The notes beneath the pieces are model-generated. The model made no database searches. It saw only the letters and a program-made list of their open reading frames with translations, and was not told the DNA's origin. A stretch of DNA of 64,000 nt from Allobosea sp. OK403 (GTDB lineage Bacteria > Pseudomonadota > Alphaproteobacteria > Rhizobiales > Beijerinckiaceae). Where the stretch lies: NCBI RefSeq assembly GCF_900113835.1, contig NZ_FOQV01000001.1:1116001-1180000 (forward strand), read 5' to 3'. The position numbers and the translations under genes were made by a program. Shown in pieces: positions 57,439 to 64,000 of the stretch. Numbering within the stretch: position 1 is the first letter of the stretch; every line of letters begins with the position of its first letter.

Positions 57439-58328
57439 ACCAGATCGCAATGAGGTCTTCGACCACCGGTATTGCCAAGCCGATTCCGCAGGCCGGCTAC
57501 AAGGATGTGATGGTCCACCTCGACGGCAGCGTCGAGGACGAGATTCGCATCGCCCATGCCGAAGTGATCGCCGCCCAGTTCGAGGCCCATCTGACTGGCC
57601 TCTATACAAATGCGCTCCCCGATGCCGCCCTCTATGCCGGGGAATTCGGAACTGCAGCCATCGTCGACGCCTGCGACACCGCGCGCAGGGCTGGAGATGC
57701 AAACCATGCTCGGCTGACGCAACGTTTCGCCCGTCTGGGTGTCGCAAACGAGGTGCGGCGTTTGGAGAGCTTCCCCGGCCTGTTGGAGAAGGACGTAGCC
57801 ACCGAAACGCGCTGGGCTGACCTCATCGTAGGCTCCTGCCCGCATGGAACATTCGATTGCGAGCGCTGGAGCAATCTGATCGAAACGATCATGTTCAACA
57901 GCGGGCACGGGCTCTATCTCGTGCCGCCTGGCTTCAGGCCTCGACAGGCGATCCGCACCGTGCTGGTCGGCTGGGTCGATACGCGCGAGGCCGCCCGCGC
58001 CGTCTCCGAGGCTCTGCCCCTGCTCGGACTGGCGACGCAGGTCCATCTCGCGAGCGTCCAGGAGGCCGGCAAAGGTAAGCTCGGCGGCGCCGAGGCACTG
58101 GCGGACATCGCGAGCCATCTCGACCGGCATGGCATCGCGACGACGGTAAGCCTGCTGCCGGACAACGATGCGCCAGCTGCCATGCTCCTCGCCGAGGCCC
58201 ATCGGGTTTCGGCCGACCTGATCGTCGCGGGAGCCTACGGCCATACGCGGCTGCGCGAATGGATCCTCGGCGGGGCGACCTATGATCTGCTCCAGAGTTC
58301 CGACCTTCCGATCCTGATGGCGCACTAA
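57435..58328 (+). CDS. Universal stress protein (tandem-domain UspA)
   Basis: 297 residues with two Usp domains. The C-terminal domain has an intact nucleotide motif (GAYGHTRLREWILGGATYDLL). The N-terminal domain (VMVHLDGSVEDEIRI) resembles the one in the 48.2-kb gene. It is translationally coupled to the kinase upstream (ATGA overlap with GGAGGAAACC), so the pair is one unit driven by the FixK site at 55664. Confidence 0.9.
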   Translation: MNQIAMRSSTTGIAKPIPQAGYKDVMVHLDGSVEDEIRIAHAEVIAAQFEAHLTGLYTNALPDAALYAGEFGTAAIVDACDTARRAGDANHARLTQRFARLGVANEVRRLESFPGLLEKDVATETRWADLIVGSCPHGTFDCERWSNLIETIMFNSGHGLYLVPPGFRPRQAIRTVLVGWVDTREAARAVSEALPLLGLATQVHLASVQEAGKGKLGGAEALADIASHLDRHGIATTVSLLPDNDAPAAMLLAEAHRVSADLIVAGAYGHTRLREWILGGATYDLLQSSDLPILMAH

Positions 58329-58364
58329 GCTCCATCCCTCGCGCTGCAGCAGCACGGAAGGCCT

Positions 58365-58856
58365 TCAGGCGCTCGTGAGGTCTTCGAGACGGTCGAGTAG
58401 CAGTGCTTGCGCAGGCAGTATCTTCTCGCGCGCGATCGGCAAGGCAAACCAGCCGAGACGGTCGATTTCCGGAAAGGACTGCACGCGCCCGCTGTCCGGC
58501 GGCCACTCGATTTCGACCACGGCGCAGCGGAGCTGATCGATGTCGAAATCGCCTTCCAGGGCGAAGGCCTCGACGACCTTTCCGCCGCGCTGGCGTATGG
58601 TGCCGAGCGGACGCAGAACCCCGCTCGGCGAAAAGCCCGTCTCCTCCGCAAATTCCCGGCGCGCCGCCGCCTCGGCCTGCTCGCCCGCCTCGATCTCACC
58701 CTTGGGGATCGACCATGCTCCAACGTCCTTCCTGCGCCAGAATGGACCACCGGGATGGGCGAGAAGAACCAGAAGCTCTCCGTTCGCACGTCGATGCATC
58801 AGGATGCCGGCGCTTCTCTTTGGCAGCCCAGCCTTACGTTGAACGCGACCGGCCAT
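58365..58856 (-). CDS. NUDIX hydrolase
   Basis: A 163-residue protein with a full NUDIX box, GEIEAGEQ...AARREFAEETG, residues about 56-79, preceded by WSIPKG. The fold and FPEIDRLGWF suggest a YjhB/Ap4A or ADP-ribose-type hydrolase acting on nucleoside diphosphate derivatives. The start is ATG 58856. A TTG 12 bp upstream is in frame but less likely. It converges on the uspA gene. Confidence 0.88.
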   Translation of the reverse strand: MAGRVQRKAGLPKRSAGILMHRRANGELLVLLAHPGGPFWRRKDVGAWSIPKGEIEAGEQAEAAARREFAEETGFSPSGVLRPLGTIRQRGGKVVEAFALEGDFDIDQLRCAVVEIEWPPDSGRVQSFPEIDRLGWFALPIAREKILPAQALLLDRLEDLTSA

Positions 58857-59402
58857 TCCTAATCCCAATCTGGCTAATCAGGCCCGCACCCGACTGCCGC
58901 CGCCCGTCGCAACGGCCAGCGCAATTGACCGGCGGACTGCGGCTGACCCTGTCGAGCTGGGTTTCCTGGCGGTAATGTTCCCCGTCGGCATTGCAACCGC
59001 GCATCTCACATTCGGGCGGCGGGCCAGCAGGCTCATGTCCTGCCGGCTTAGAGGTTCGGTAAGGTCCGTCTCCCGGATCTGACTGGCATTCCCGACCTGG
59101 TCTGGCTTATCGGCCTGACCGCAACAGCCATCGCCCGCTTCGTCTTCATCAAGCGCCACGCGGTTCCGTCACATCTGCGGCGGAGCCCGAGATGGCGGCG
59201 ATGTTCACGGACAAGGACGTGGCCATCTGCATTCGCCGGCTCCGTCACGTTACTGCTCGAGTTGACAACATTGCCAAGCTCTGCGGCCTCGGGGAGCATC
59301 ATCGACAGGTCGCGACCGTCGCTGAGGCAGGATTGTCTGGTGAAGGCGGGTTTGCAAAGTCGGGCAGTGCAGCCTTCGCCGCCGAGGCCAGGAGAACATC
59401 CC
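58857..59402. other. Gap without a recognised gene
   Basis: This stretch of about 550 bp contains only short overlapping frames in several phases, none family-like. The longest minus-strand frames (58878-59159, 59048-59302) have no ribosome site or domain. It may be decayed coding sequence, but I cannot name a parent. Confidence 0.4.
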
Positions 59403-60542
59403 TCAAGGCGTGATCGCGACCTTCAGAACACCGTCACGCTGGGCGGCGAAGAGCTCATAGGCCTCGACGATCCGCTCCAGCGGAAACCGGTGAGTTACGA
59501 GCCCGCCGAGATCGACCCGTTCCGAGGCAACCACGTCCATCAGGCGCCGCATCCGCTCCTTGCCGCCTGGACACAGGGTCGTGACGATCCGGTGATCGCC
59601 GAGGCCGGCCGCAAAAGCTCCGAGAGGAATGGTAAGATCGGTCGAATAGACGCCGAGCGAAGACAGGGTCCCGCCCGGGCGCAGCACGCGCAAGGCGGCC
59701 TCGAACGTCTCCTGCCGCCCGAGCGCCTCGATCGCGACATCGACGCCTCGCCCACCGGTCAGGCGCATGATCTCGGCGACGGGATCGCCTTTAGAAAAGT
59801 CGACGACCTCGTCGGCGCCGAGGCGGCGCGCCATATCCTGCCGCGCGCGGATACTTTCAACCGCGATGATGCGCGTCGCCCCCATCAGTCGCGCGCCCGC
59901 AGTTGCGCAGAGTCCGATCGGCCCCTGCGCGAACACGGCGACGCAGTCGCCGATCCTGACGCCGCCTTTCTCCGCCCCCGAGAAGCCTGTCGACATGATG
60001 TCGGGACACATCAGAACCTGTTCGTCGCTCAAGCCCGAAGGTACTGGCGCGAGATTGGTCATCGCATCGGGAACGAGCAGAAAATCGGCCTGCGCGCCGT
60101 CGATCGTATTGCCAAAGCGCCAACCGCCCATGGCCTTGAAGCCGTGCCGCTCGCCGGGCCCGTCCTGCGAATGGCAACCGCACAGGCAGGCCGTGCTGTA
60201 GCCAGAGGGCGTGATCGCGCCTGCAATGACGCGCTGCCCCTCCTTGAAGCCCCGCACGGCGGAGCCGAGCTTCTCGATGACGCCGACCGGCTCATGGCCG
60301 ATCGTCAGGCCCCGCGCGACCGGATATTCGCCCTTGAGGATATGAACGTCCGTGCCGCAGATCGTCGTCGTTGTGATACGCAGCAGGGCGTCGAAGGGGC
60401 CGATGTCGGGCACCGGCTTGTCTTCGAGGACAATCCTGCCAGGTTCAATGAAGACGGCGGCGCGCATTTTCGCTGGCCGGGGCCGAGATCGTGTTTCAAT
60501 CGGGAATTGGGTTGTTCGAGGATAGACTGCGATGTGGCTCAT
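59403..60542 (-). CDS. Zinc-dependent alcohol dehydrogenase
   Basis: 379 residues of the medium-chain dehydrogenase family. Catalytic zinc ligands are Cys62 (TTICGTDVH), His83 and Glu84 (IGHEPVG). The lid region CLCGCHSQ carries extra Cys, and the Rossmann motif is in FAQGPIGLCATAG. The start at 60542 (MSHIAVYP) has GAGG 8-11 bases upstream and fits the spacing to a FixK-type site. Homologues usually begin at the internal Met26 (60467, MRAAVFIEPG). It probably serves alcohol or aldehyde turnover in low oxygen. Confidence 0.85.
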   Translation of the reverse strand: MSHIAVYPRTTQFPIETRSRPRPAKMRAAVFIEPGRIVLEDKPVPDIGPFDALLRITTTTICGTDVHILKGEYPVARGLTIGHEPVGVIEKLGSAVRGFKEGQRVIAGAITPSGYSTACLCGCHSQDGPGERHGFKAMGGWRFGNTIDGAQADFLLVPDAMTNLAPVPSGLSDEQVLMCPDIMSTGFSGAEKGGVRIGDCVAVFAQGPIGLCATAGARLMGATRIIAVESIRARQDMARRLGADEVVDFSKGDPVAEIMRLTGGRGVDVAIEALGRQETFEAALRVLRPGGTLSSLGVYSTDLTIPLGAFAAGLGDHRIVTTLCPGGKERMRRLMDVVASERVDLGGLVTHRFPLERIVEAYELFAAQRDGVLKVAITP

Positions 60543-60609
60543 ATCTACGCCTCGTGTCGGAACGGGAGTATTGCAGCACATCATCTTTGCTCGAAACCGG
60601 TTTCATTCC

Positions 60610-60623
60610 TTGATCTGACGCAA
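60610..60623 (-). promoter_or_regulatory. Putative FixK/FnrN box upstream of the alcohol dehydrogenase gene
   Basis: Read toward the gene the site is TTGCGTCAGATCAA, the same form as the hemN box. It is centred about 74 bp from the ADH start at 60542. Confidence 0.55.
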
Positions 60624-60652
60624 TCGGGCGCAACGTTAAGAACGAAATCCGC

Positions 60653-60880
60653 CTAGTCTTTCTTCTTCGTGGCGAGGCGGCTTTTTCTAGCTTGTCCGCT
60701 TTCCGCGAATACGATCTCGCGGAGCAGAGCGAGCCCAGCACGAAACCTGAGCCAGGCGACAATGGGTGGATGCTCGTCCAAATCGTCATGGATCAATGGG
60801 CTGCCTTGGCAGGGACCACGGCGCGCTCTGAAAAGACCGCGCACCCGAGCACCCAATCCCAGTACTGATTTGAGGGTCAT
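60653..60880 (-). CDS. Small basic hypothetical protein
   Basis: A 75-residue protein, MTLKSVLGLGARVRGLFRAR at the start, with a Lys-rich tail (RLATKKKD). I recognise no domain. It is called because a good FixK-type box lies about 72 bp upstream, the spacing seen for the neighbouring genes, and the frame is clean. It lies just upstream of the ADH gene on the same strand. Confidence 0.5.
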   Translation of the reverse strand: MTLKSVLGLGARVRGLFRARRGPCQGSPLIHDDLDEHPPIVAWLRFRAGLALLREIVFAESGQARKSRLATKKKD

Positions 60881-60945
60881 TGCATCACCGCATGGCCAGT
60901 TTCCAGCTGATTTTGCGAATTTTACTGAGAATGAACCAATCGGTA

Positions 60946-60959
60946 TTGACCTGGATCAA
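60946..60959. promoter_or_regulatory. FixK/FnrN box upstream of the small 60.7-kb gene
   Basis: TTGACCTGGATCAA matches TTGA(C/T)-N4-ATCAA. It lies between the pabBC 3' end and the small gene, centred about 72 bp from that gene's ATG. Confidence 0.7.
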
Positions 60960-60982
60960 TCAAGAACATTCCCAAAGCGTCG

Positions 60983-62791
60983 CTATAGGTTGCCGAGTCG
61001 AGTACGTCTCAGTCCGCGCAGGCTATTGCCCAGGAACCAGCGCTCCGCGCGAGCGAGATCATCAAGCACGAGTTGTCGCTCAATGGCTTCACCGCTTCCG
61101 ATCAGGCTCTGGCGTAACACGCCCGGCAGGACGCCATCGCTCAGCGGCGGCGTCAGCAGGATCCCGCCCCGCTCGACGAAGATGGTGCTGCGCGCCGATT
61201 CCGTCACGAAACCGGCTCGGTTCAGGAAGATTGCCTCATCGGCTCCCTGCATGACCGCCGCCGCATAGGCGGTCTCATAGAGCCGGCGGCGGGTCGTCTT
61301 GTGCTGAAGGAATGGATCGGCGGCATCCGTCCTGTCCGCTGCGACGATGACGCCGAGACGTCGCTCCGGCTCCTCCGCCAGCATCGGTGCGGCGAGATCG
61401 AGCGCCCCATCGCGGCGCAGTTCGAGGCGGATGCGCCGGTCGTCTCGCGTGTCGAAAGTTGCCGCCAGGCTGTCGAGTCTGGCTTCCGCGTCGCGGCGGT
61501 CGAAACTGAAGCCAAGCGCGCTCGCCGAGCGGTCGAGGCGGTCGAGATGCAATTGCCGGCGCACGAAGCCCGCTTCCGATGACCACCGCAATGTTTCGAT
61601 CAGGCCGTAATCTTCGGCGAGATCAGTCAGGACACGGGCCTTGAGCAAGGCTTCGGCGTATTCGCTCGCGGCCTCTGAATCCGCGACGATGCCACCGCCG
61701 ACACCATAGCGCCCTGCCCCATCGGGAAAGATCGTCGCGGTGCGAATGGCGACGTTGAAACGCAGATCGCCGTTCGGAGCGATTGCGCCGATCGCTCCGG
61801 TATAGGCATCCCGCGGCCCGTCCTCGATTTCACGGATAATCTGCATCGCCCGCAGCTTGGGCGCACCGGTGATCGAGCCACACGGGAAGACCGCTCGCAT
61901 GAGCTCTTCGAGCGAAAGACCGGGCTGCAAATTGGAAGTCACGGTCGATGTCAGCGTGTGGAACGTCGGGTAGGTCTCGACTTTGAACAGGCTCGGCACC
62001 TCGACCGAGCCCTGCACGCTGATCCGCCCCAGATCGTTGCGCAACAGGTCGACGATCATGAGATTTTCGGCGCGTTGCTTCGGGTCGGCCTGCAGCGCCG
62101 CCATGGCCGCCCGATCGGCTTCGGGATCGCCGAGACGCGGCGCGGTTCCCTTCATCGGGCGCGTCGTCGCCCGACCGGATTCGACTTCGAGGAAGAGCTC
62201 CGGCGAGACCGACAGGATCGTGGCGTCTTCGAAGGCGATAATCCCGCCATGCGACACCGGCTGGCTGGCCCGTAATGCGGCATAGAGCGCGAGCCGGTCG
62301 CCCTCGTAGCGGAAGTCGACCGGGAAGGTCAGGTTGATCTGATAGGCGTCACCGGCTTGCAGATATTCGAGCACGCGCCCGACATTGGCGGCATGCGCGG
62401 AAGCATCGAGCCGCGGCTGAACCAGATCGAGCGGCCGCGGCGGAGCCAGGACCGCAAAGTGCCGGTCGAGTTCAACCGGCGCGGCCTCTAACGGCTCCTG
62501 GAACAACCCGAACCACAGCAGGGGTAATGCACGGTTCAAGGGCATCGCCGCCACGAGCCGGGGCTCGAAGACATAGCCCAGCTCGTAACCCAGGAAACCG
62601 GCAGCATGCAGCCCCCGCGCGAGGCCGTCCTCGATCTTGCGCAGCGCAGCCGGAACATCGTCGCCATGAACACAGGAGACGATCTCGACCGGATCGCAAT
62701 AGAGCCGCGCTGGGGCCGATCCAGCAAGGCGATCCTCCAGCAGCACGAATGGCTGCCGCGAGCTCAGCATGGTCTGGATCGAAAGCGGCAT
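60983..62791 (-). CDS. pabB: Fused aminodeoxychorismate synthase component I / aminodeoxychorismate lyase (PabB-PabC)
   Basis: 602 residues: an N-terminal PabB domain (about 1-385) with GDAYQINLTF, MKGTAPR, DLLRNDLGRIS and the chorismate-binding FPCGSITGAPK and GGGIVADS, followed by a PabC-like PLP-fold domain (about 400-600) with LHLDRLDRSASALG, HKTTRR (PLP Lys) and EAIFLNRAGFVTESARST. The protein would convert chorismate through aminodeoxychorismate to 4-aminobenzoate for folate. ATG 62791 is chosen. The frame to 62947 is unrelated. It has no visible FixK-type site of its own. Confidence 0.9.
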   Translation of the reverse strand: MPLSIQTMLSSRQPFVLLEDRLAGSAPARLYCDPVEIVSCVHGDDVPAALRKIEDGLARGLHAAGFLGYELGYVFEPRLVAAMPLNRALPLLWFGLFQEPLEAAPVELDRHFAVLAPPRPLDLVQPRLDASAHAANVGRVLEYLQAGDAYQINLTFPVDFRYEGDRLALYAALRASQPVSHGGIIAFEDATILSVSPELFLEVESGRATTRPMKGTAPRLGDPEADRAAMAALQADPKQRAENLMIVDLLRNDLGRISVQGSVEVPSLFKVETYPTFHTLTSTVTSNLQPGLSLEELMRAVFPCGSITGAPKLRAMQIIREIEDGPRDAYTGAIGAIAPNGDLRFNVAIRTATIFPDGAGRYGVGGGIVADSEAASEYAEALLKARVLTDLAEDYGLIETLRWSSEAGFVRRQLHLDRLDRSASALGFSFDRRDAEARLDSLAATFDTRDDRRIRLELRRDGALDLAAPMLAEEPERRLGVIVAADRTDAADPFLQHKTTRRRLYETAYAAAVMQGADEAIFLNRAGFVTESARSTIFVERGGILLTPPLSDGVLPGVLRQSLIGSGEAIERQLVLDDLARAERWFLGNSLRGLRRTRLGNL

Positions 62792-62962
62792 CTGCAGTGT
62801 AGCTTCTGACTGGATGGGCGGCGCAACGCTCGAATCGGCCCGGCGCGTTCCAGATAGAAGGCCATGCGCGACATGCCGAGGGTCATCTGTGTCTGGGCCA
62901 TCTCCCTGTCCGACAATCCGATGTCGCGGCCGTGACGTCGGCTTCATACGAGATTGCCCCGA

Positions 62963-63724
62963 TCAGGTCTCACCAGCCTTGCGGAGCAGATAGGTATCCA
63001 TGATCCAGCCCTTGTCCTCGCGGGCTTGCTGTCGAATCCGTTCGATCTCGCCCTTCACCTCAGAGAGCTTTCCGGCCACCAGGATCTCGTCCTCGGTGCC
63101 GAGATAGGCGCCCCAGTAGATATCGAGATCATCTGCATCGATGCGCTTGAAAGCCTGGTCGCCATCGAGCATGACGACGACGCTGTCGAGGTTGTCGGGA
63201 AATCCCTCAGCGAGTTTGCGCCCGGTCGTGATCAGCACCGGCTGTCCGATACGATTGAGCGCGACGCGATGCCGGGCCGCCAGTGCCTGCACGCTGCTGA
63301 CGCCCGGGATGATATCGTATTCCAGCGCACATCCCTTGGCCCGGATCTGGTCGATGATCCGCAATGTGCTGTCATAGAGCGTCGGGTCGCCCCAGACGAG
63401 GAAGCCCCCGCATTCACCATCCCCGAGCTCCTCCATGATGAGGCTCTCATAGGCATCCGCCAGCTGCGCGTGCCACTGATCGACACTGCCGCGGTAATCT
63501 TGTCCTGCAGCGGCACGCGTAGGAATCGGCACCGGGATCATGCGATAATTCGAGCCCTCGATGAAGCGCTCACAGATGTCCTTGCGCAGTCGCTGCAGCG
63601 CCGTCTTGTCCACTCCTTTGTCGGGGATGAAGAAGACATCGACCTGGTTGAGCGCCTTGATCGCCTGGACCGTGACATAGTCGGGATTGCCAGCCCCGAT
63701 CCCGATGATCAGAATTTCACGCAT
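62963..63724 (-). CDS. cobF: Precorrin-6A synthase (deacetylating) CobF
   Basis: A 253-residue SAM-dependent methyltransferase of aerobic cobalamin synthesis that methylates C1 of precorrin-5 with loss of acetate. It has the tetrapyrrole-methylase GxGxG motif ILIIGIGAGNPDYVT at the N-terminus, FLVWGDPTLYDSTLRI and DIIPGVSSVQALAARH. ATG 63724 follows GAGGG. The CobF-specific DKGVDKTALQRLRKDIC segment separates it from other tetrapyrrole methylases. No other cob genes are in the window. Confidence 0.92.
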   Translation of the reverse strand: MREILIIGIGAGNPDYVTVQAIKALNQVDVFFIPDKGVDKTALQRLRKDICERFIEGSNYRMIPVPIPTRAAAGQDYRGSVDQWHAQLADAYESLIMEELGDGECGGFLVWGDPTLYDSTLRIIDQIRAKGCALEYDIIPGVSSVQALAARHRVALNRIGQPVLITTGRKLAEGFPDNLDSVVVMLDGDQAFKRIDADDLDIYWGAYLGTEDEILVAGKLSEVKGEIERIRQQAREDKGWIMDTYLLRKAGET

Positions 63725-63794
63725 GCGGCCCTCGTGATCCAAGCTCGCATCTCAAGCCAGGCTCTCAGGCATAGCATGTGAGGGGCCTTCGATC

Positions 63795-63900
63795 ACCGAC
63801 AAGGACACGATGCCGCGCGGCTTCCTTGGGCTGAACGCCGCTTCCTGCGAGCGGTACATGCACTTCATCGCCAACCACCGCTGCGCCCAGCTTGGCGTCA
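63795..63900 (+). pseudogene. Remnant of the C-terminal part of a class I ribonucleotide reductase beta subunit
   Basis: About 35 codons read [16 protein letters not shown]...[16 protein letters not shown], the helix pair of NrdB that precedes the NPFPW segment. The rest (NPFPW...KNFFETR) is missing, replaced by unrelated sequence that runs into the convergent IalB-like gene. It is a decayed fragment, not a gene. Confidence 0.6.
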
Positions 63901-63901
63901 G

Positions 63902-64000
63902 CTATCCGCCAAGCTGGCCGATGCGGGCGAGCGCCGCAGCAAAACCGTTGAGCGAGATGTTGAAGGCGACAGGATCGCCGCTGGAGAGGTTCAGCGCGGC
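63902..64000 (-). CDS. 3' end of an invasion-associated locus B (IalB)-like protein (cut by window edge)
   Basis: The last 32 residues ([22 protein letters not shown]...) match the C-terminal SLxGF-AAL pattern of IalB-family periplasmic proteins. Only this tail is visible, so the call is tentative. The gene runs right to left into the window. Confidence 0.45.
   Translation of the reverse strand, partial: AALNLSSGDPVAFNISLNGFAAALARIGQLGG

Overview
The window reads as chromosome of a GC-rich alphaproteobacterium of the order Hyphomicrobiales/Rhizobiales. The protein style (haem-PAS FixL, FnrN with a rhizobial cysteine spacing, CcoNOQP-GHIS, a Tgt without its zinc site, CobF) suggests Bosea or a close relative. 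The order is inferred with fair confidence, the genus only tentatively. No rRNA, tRNA, CRISPR array or complete insertion sequence was recognised.

Layout. (1) 1-12.8 kb, housekeeping: clpA (cut by the left edge), clpS, kdsA with an overlapping MFS exporter, queF, eno, a DMT-family transporter, tgt with a translationally coupled membrane protein, an Spx/ArsC-like protein and a peptide-deformylase-like protein that has lost its metal ligands. (2) 13-24.3 kb, catabolic island: a three-subunit FAD/[2Fe-2S] amino-acid or opine-type dehydrogenase, an IclR regulator, and a divergent operon of enoyl-CoA hydratase, polyamine-type ABC transporter (with a fused double permease), acyl-CoA ligase and an NAD(P)-binding dehydrogenase-like protein. 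A palindrome before the dehydrogenase operon recurs in the iclR/hydratase gap, which points to one regulator for both. (3) 24.4-28.4 kb: an encapsulin nanocompartment operon, DyP peroxidase (with a C-terminal cargo-loading peptide), encapsulin shell, type II NADH dehydrogenase, all with overlapping ends. (4) 28.7-36.5 kb: oxygen-sensing block, with DUF2171-like protein, a ClpB tail remnant, FixK-type regulator, lone receiver, FixJ, FixL, HemN and FnrN. (5) 36.6-44.6 kb: complete ccoNOQPGHIS for cbb3 oxidase and its assembly. (6) 44.8-61 kb: microoxic/stress accessory block, with PatZ-like acyl-CoA synthetase/acetyltransferase, three universal stress proteins, Nramp-related transporter, PHA synthase and phasin, TPC-type P1B ATPase, a fused phosphotransferase/P-loop kinase, NUDIX hydrolase and zinc alcohol dehydrogenase. 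(7) 61-64 kb: fused pabB-pabC, cobF, an NrdB tail remnant and the end of an IalB-like gene.

The unifying feature of 35-61 kb is a set of seven FixK/FnrN-type sites (TTGA/C-N6-TCAA or close variants). Several lie between divergent genes, and most are centred about 64-84 bp from a start codon. With fixLJ, the FixK-type gene and fnrN alongside, this looks like a compact low-oxygen regulon combining high-affinity respiration, carbon storage, fermentation-type enzymes and stress proteins.

Two families of dispersed repeats occur. One is a 262-bp element with near-perfect 31-bp terminal inverted repeats, flanked by TA in the intact copy, present twice. The other is a roughly 105-bp palindromic intergenic repeat, present three times (one copy short). 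One copy of the first appears inserted in the CTAG end of a copy of the second.
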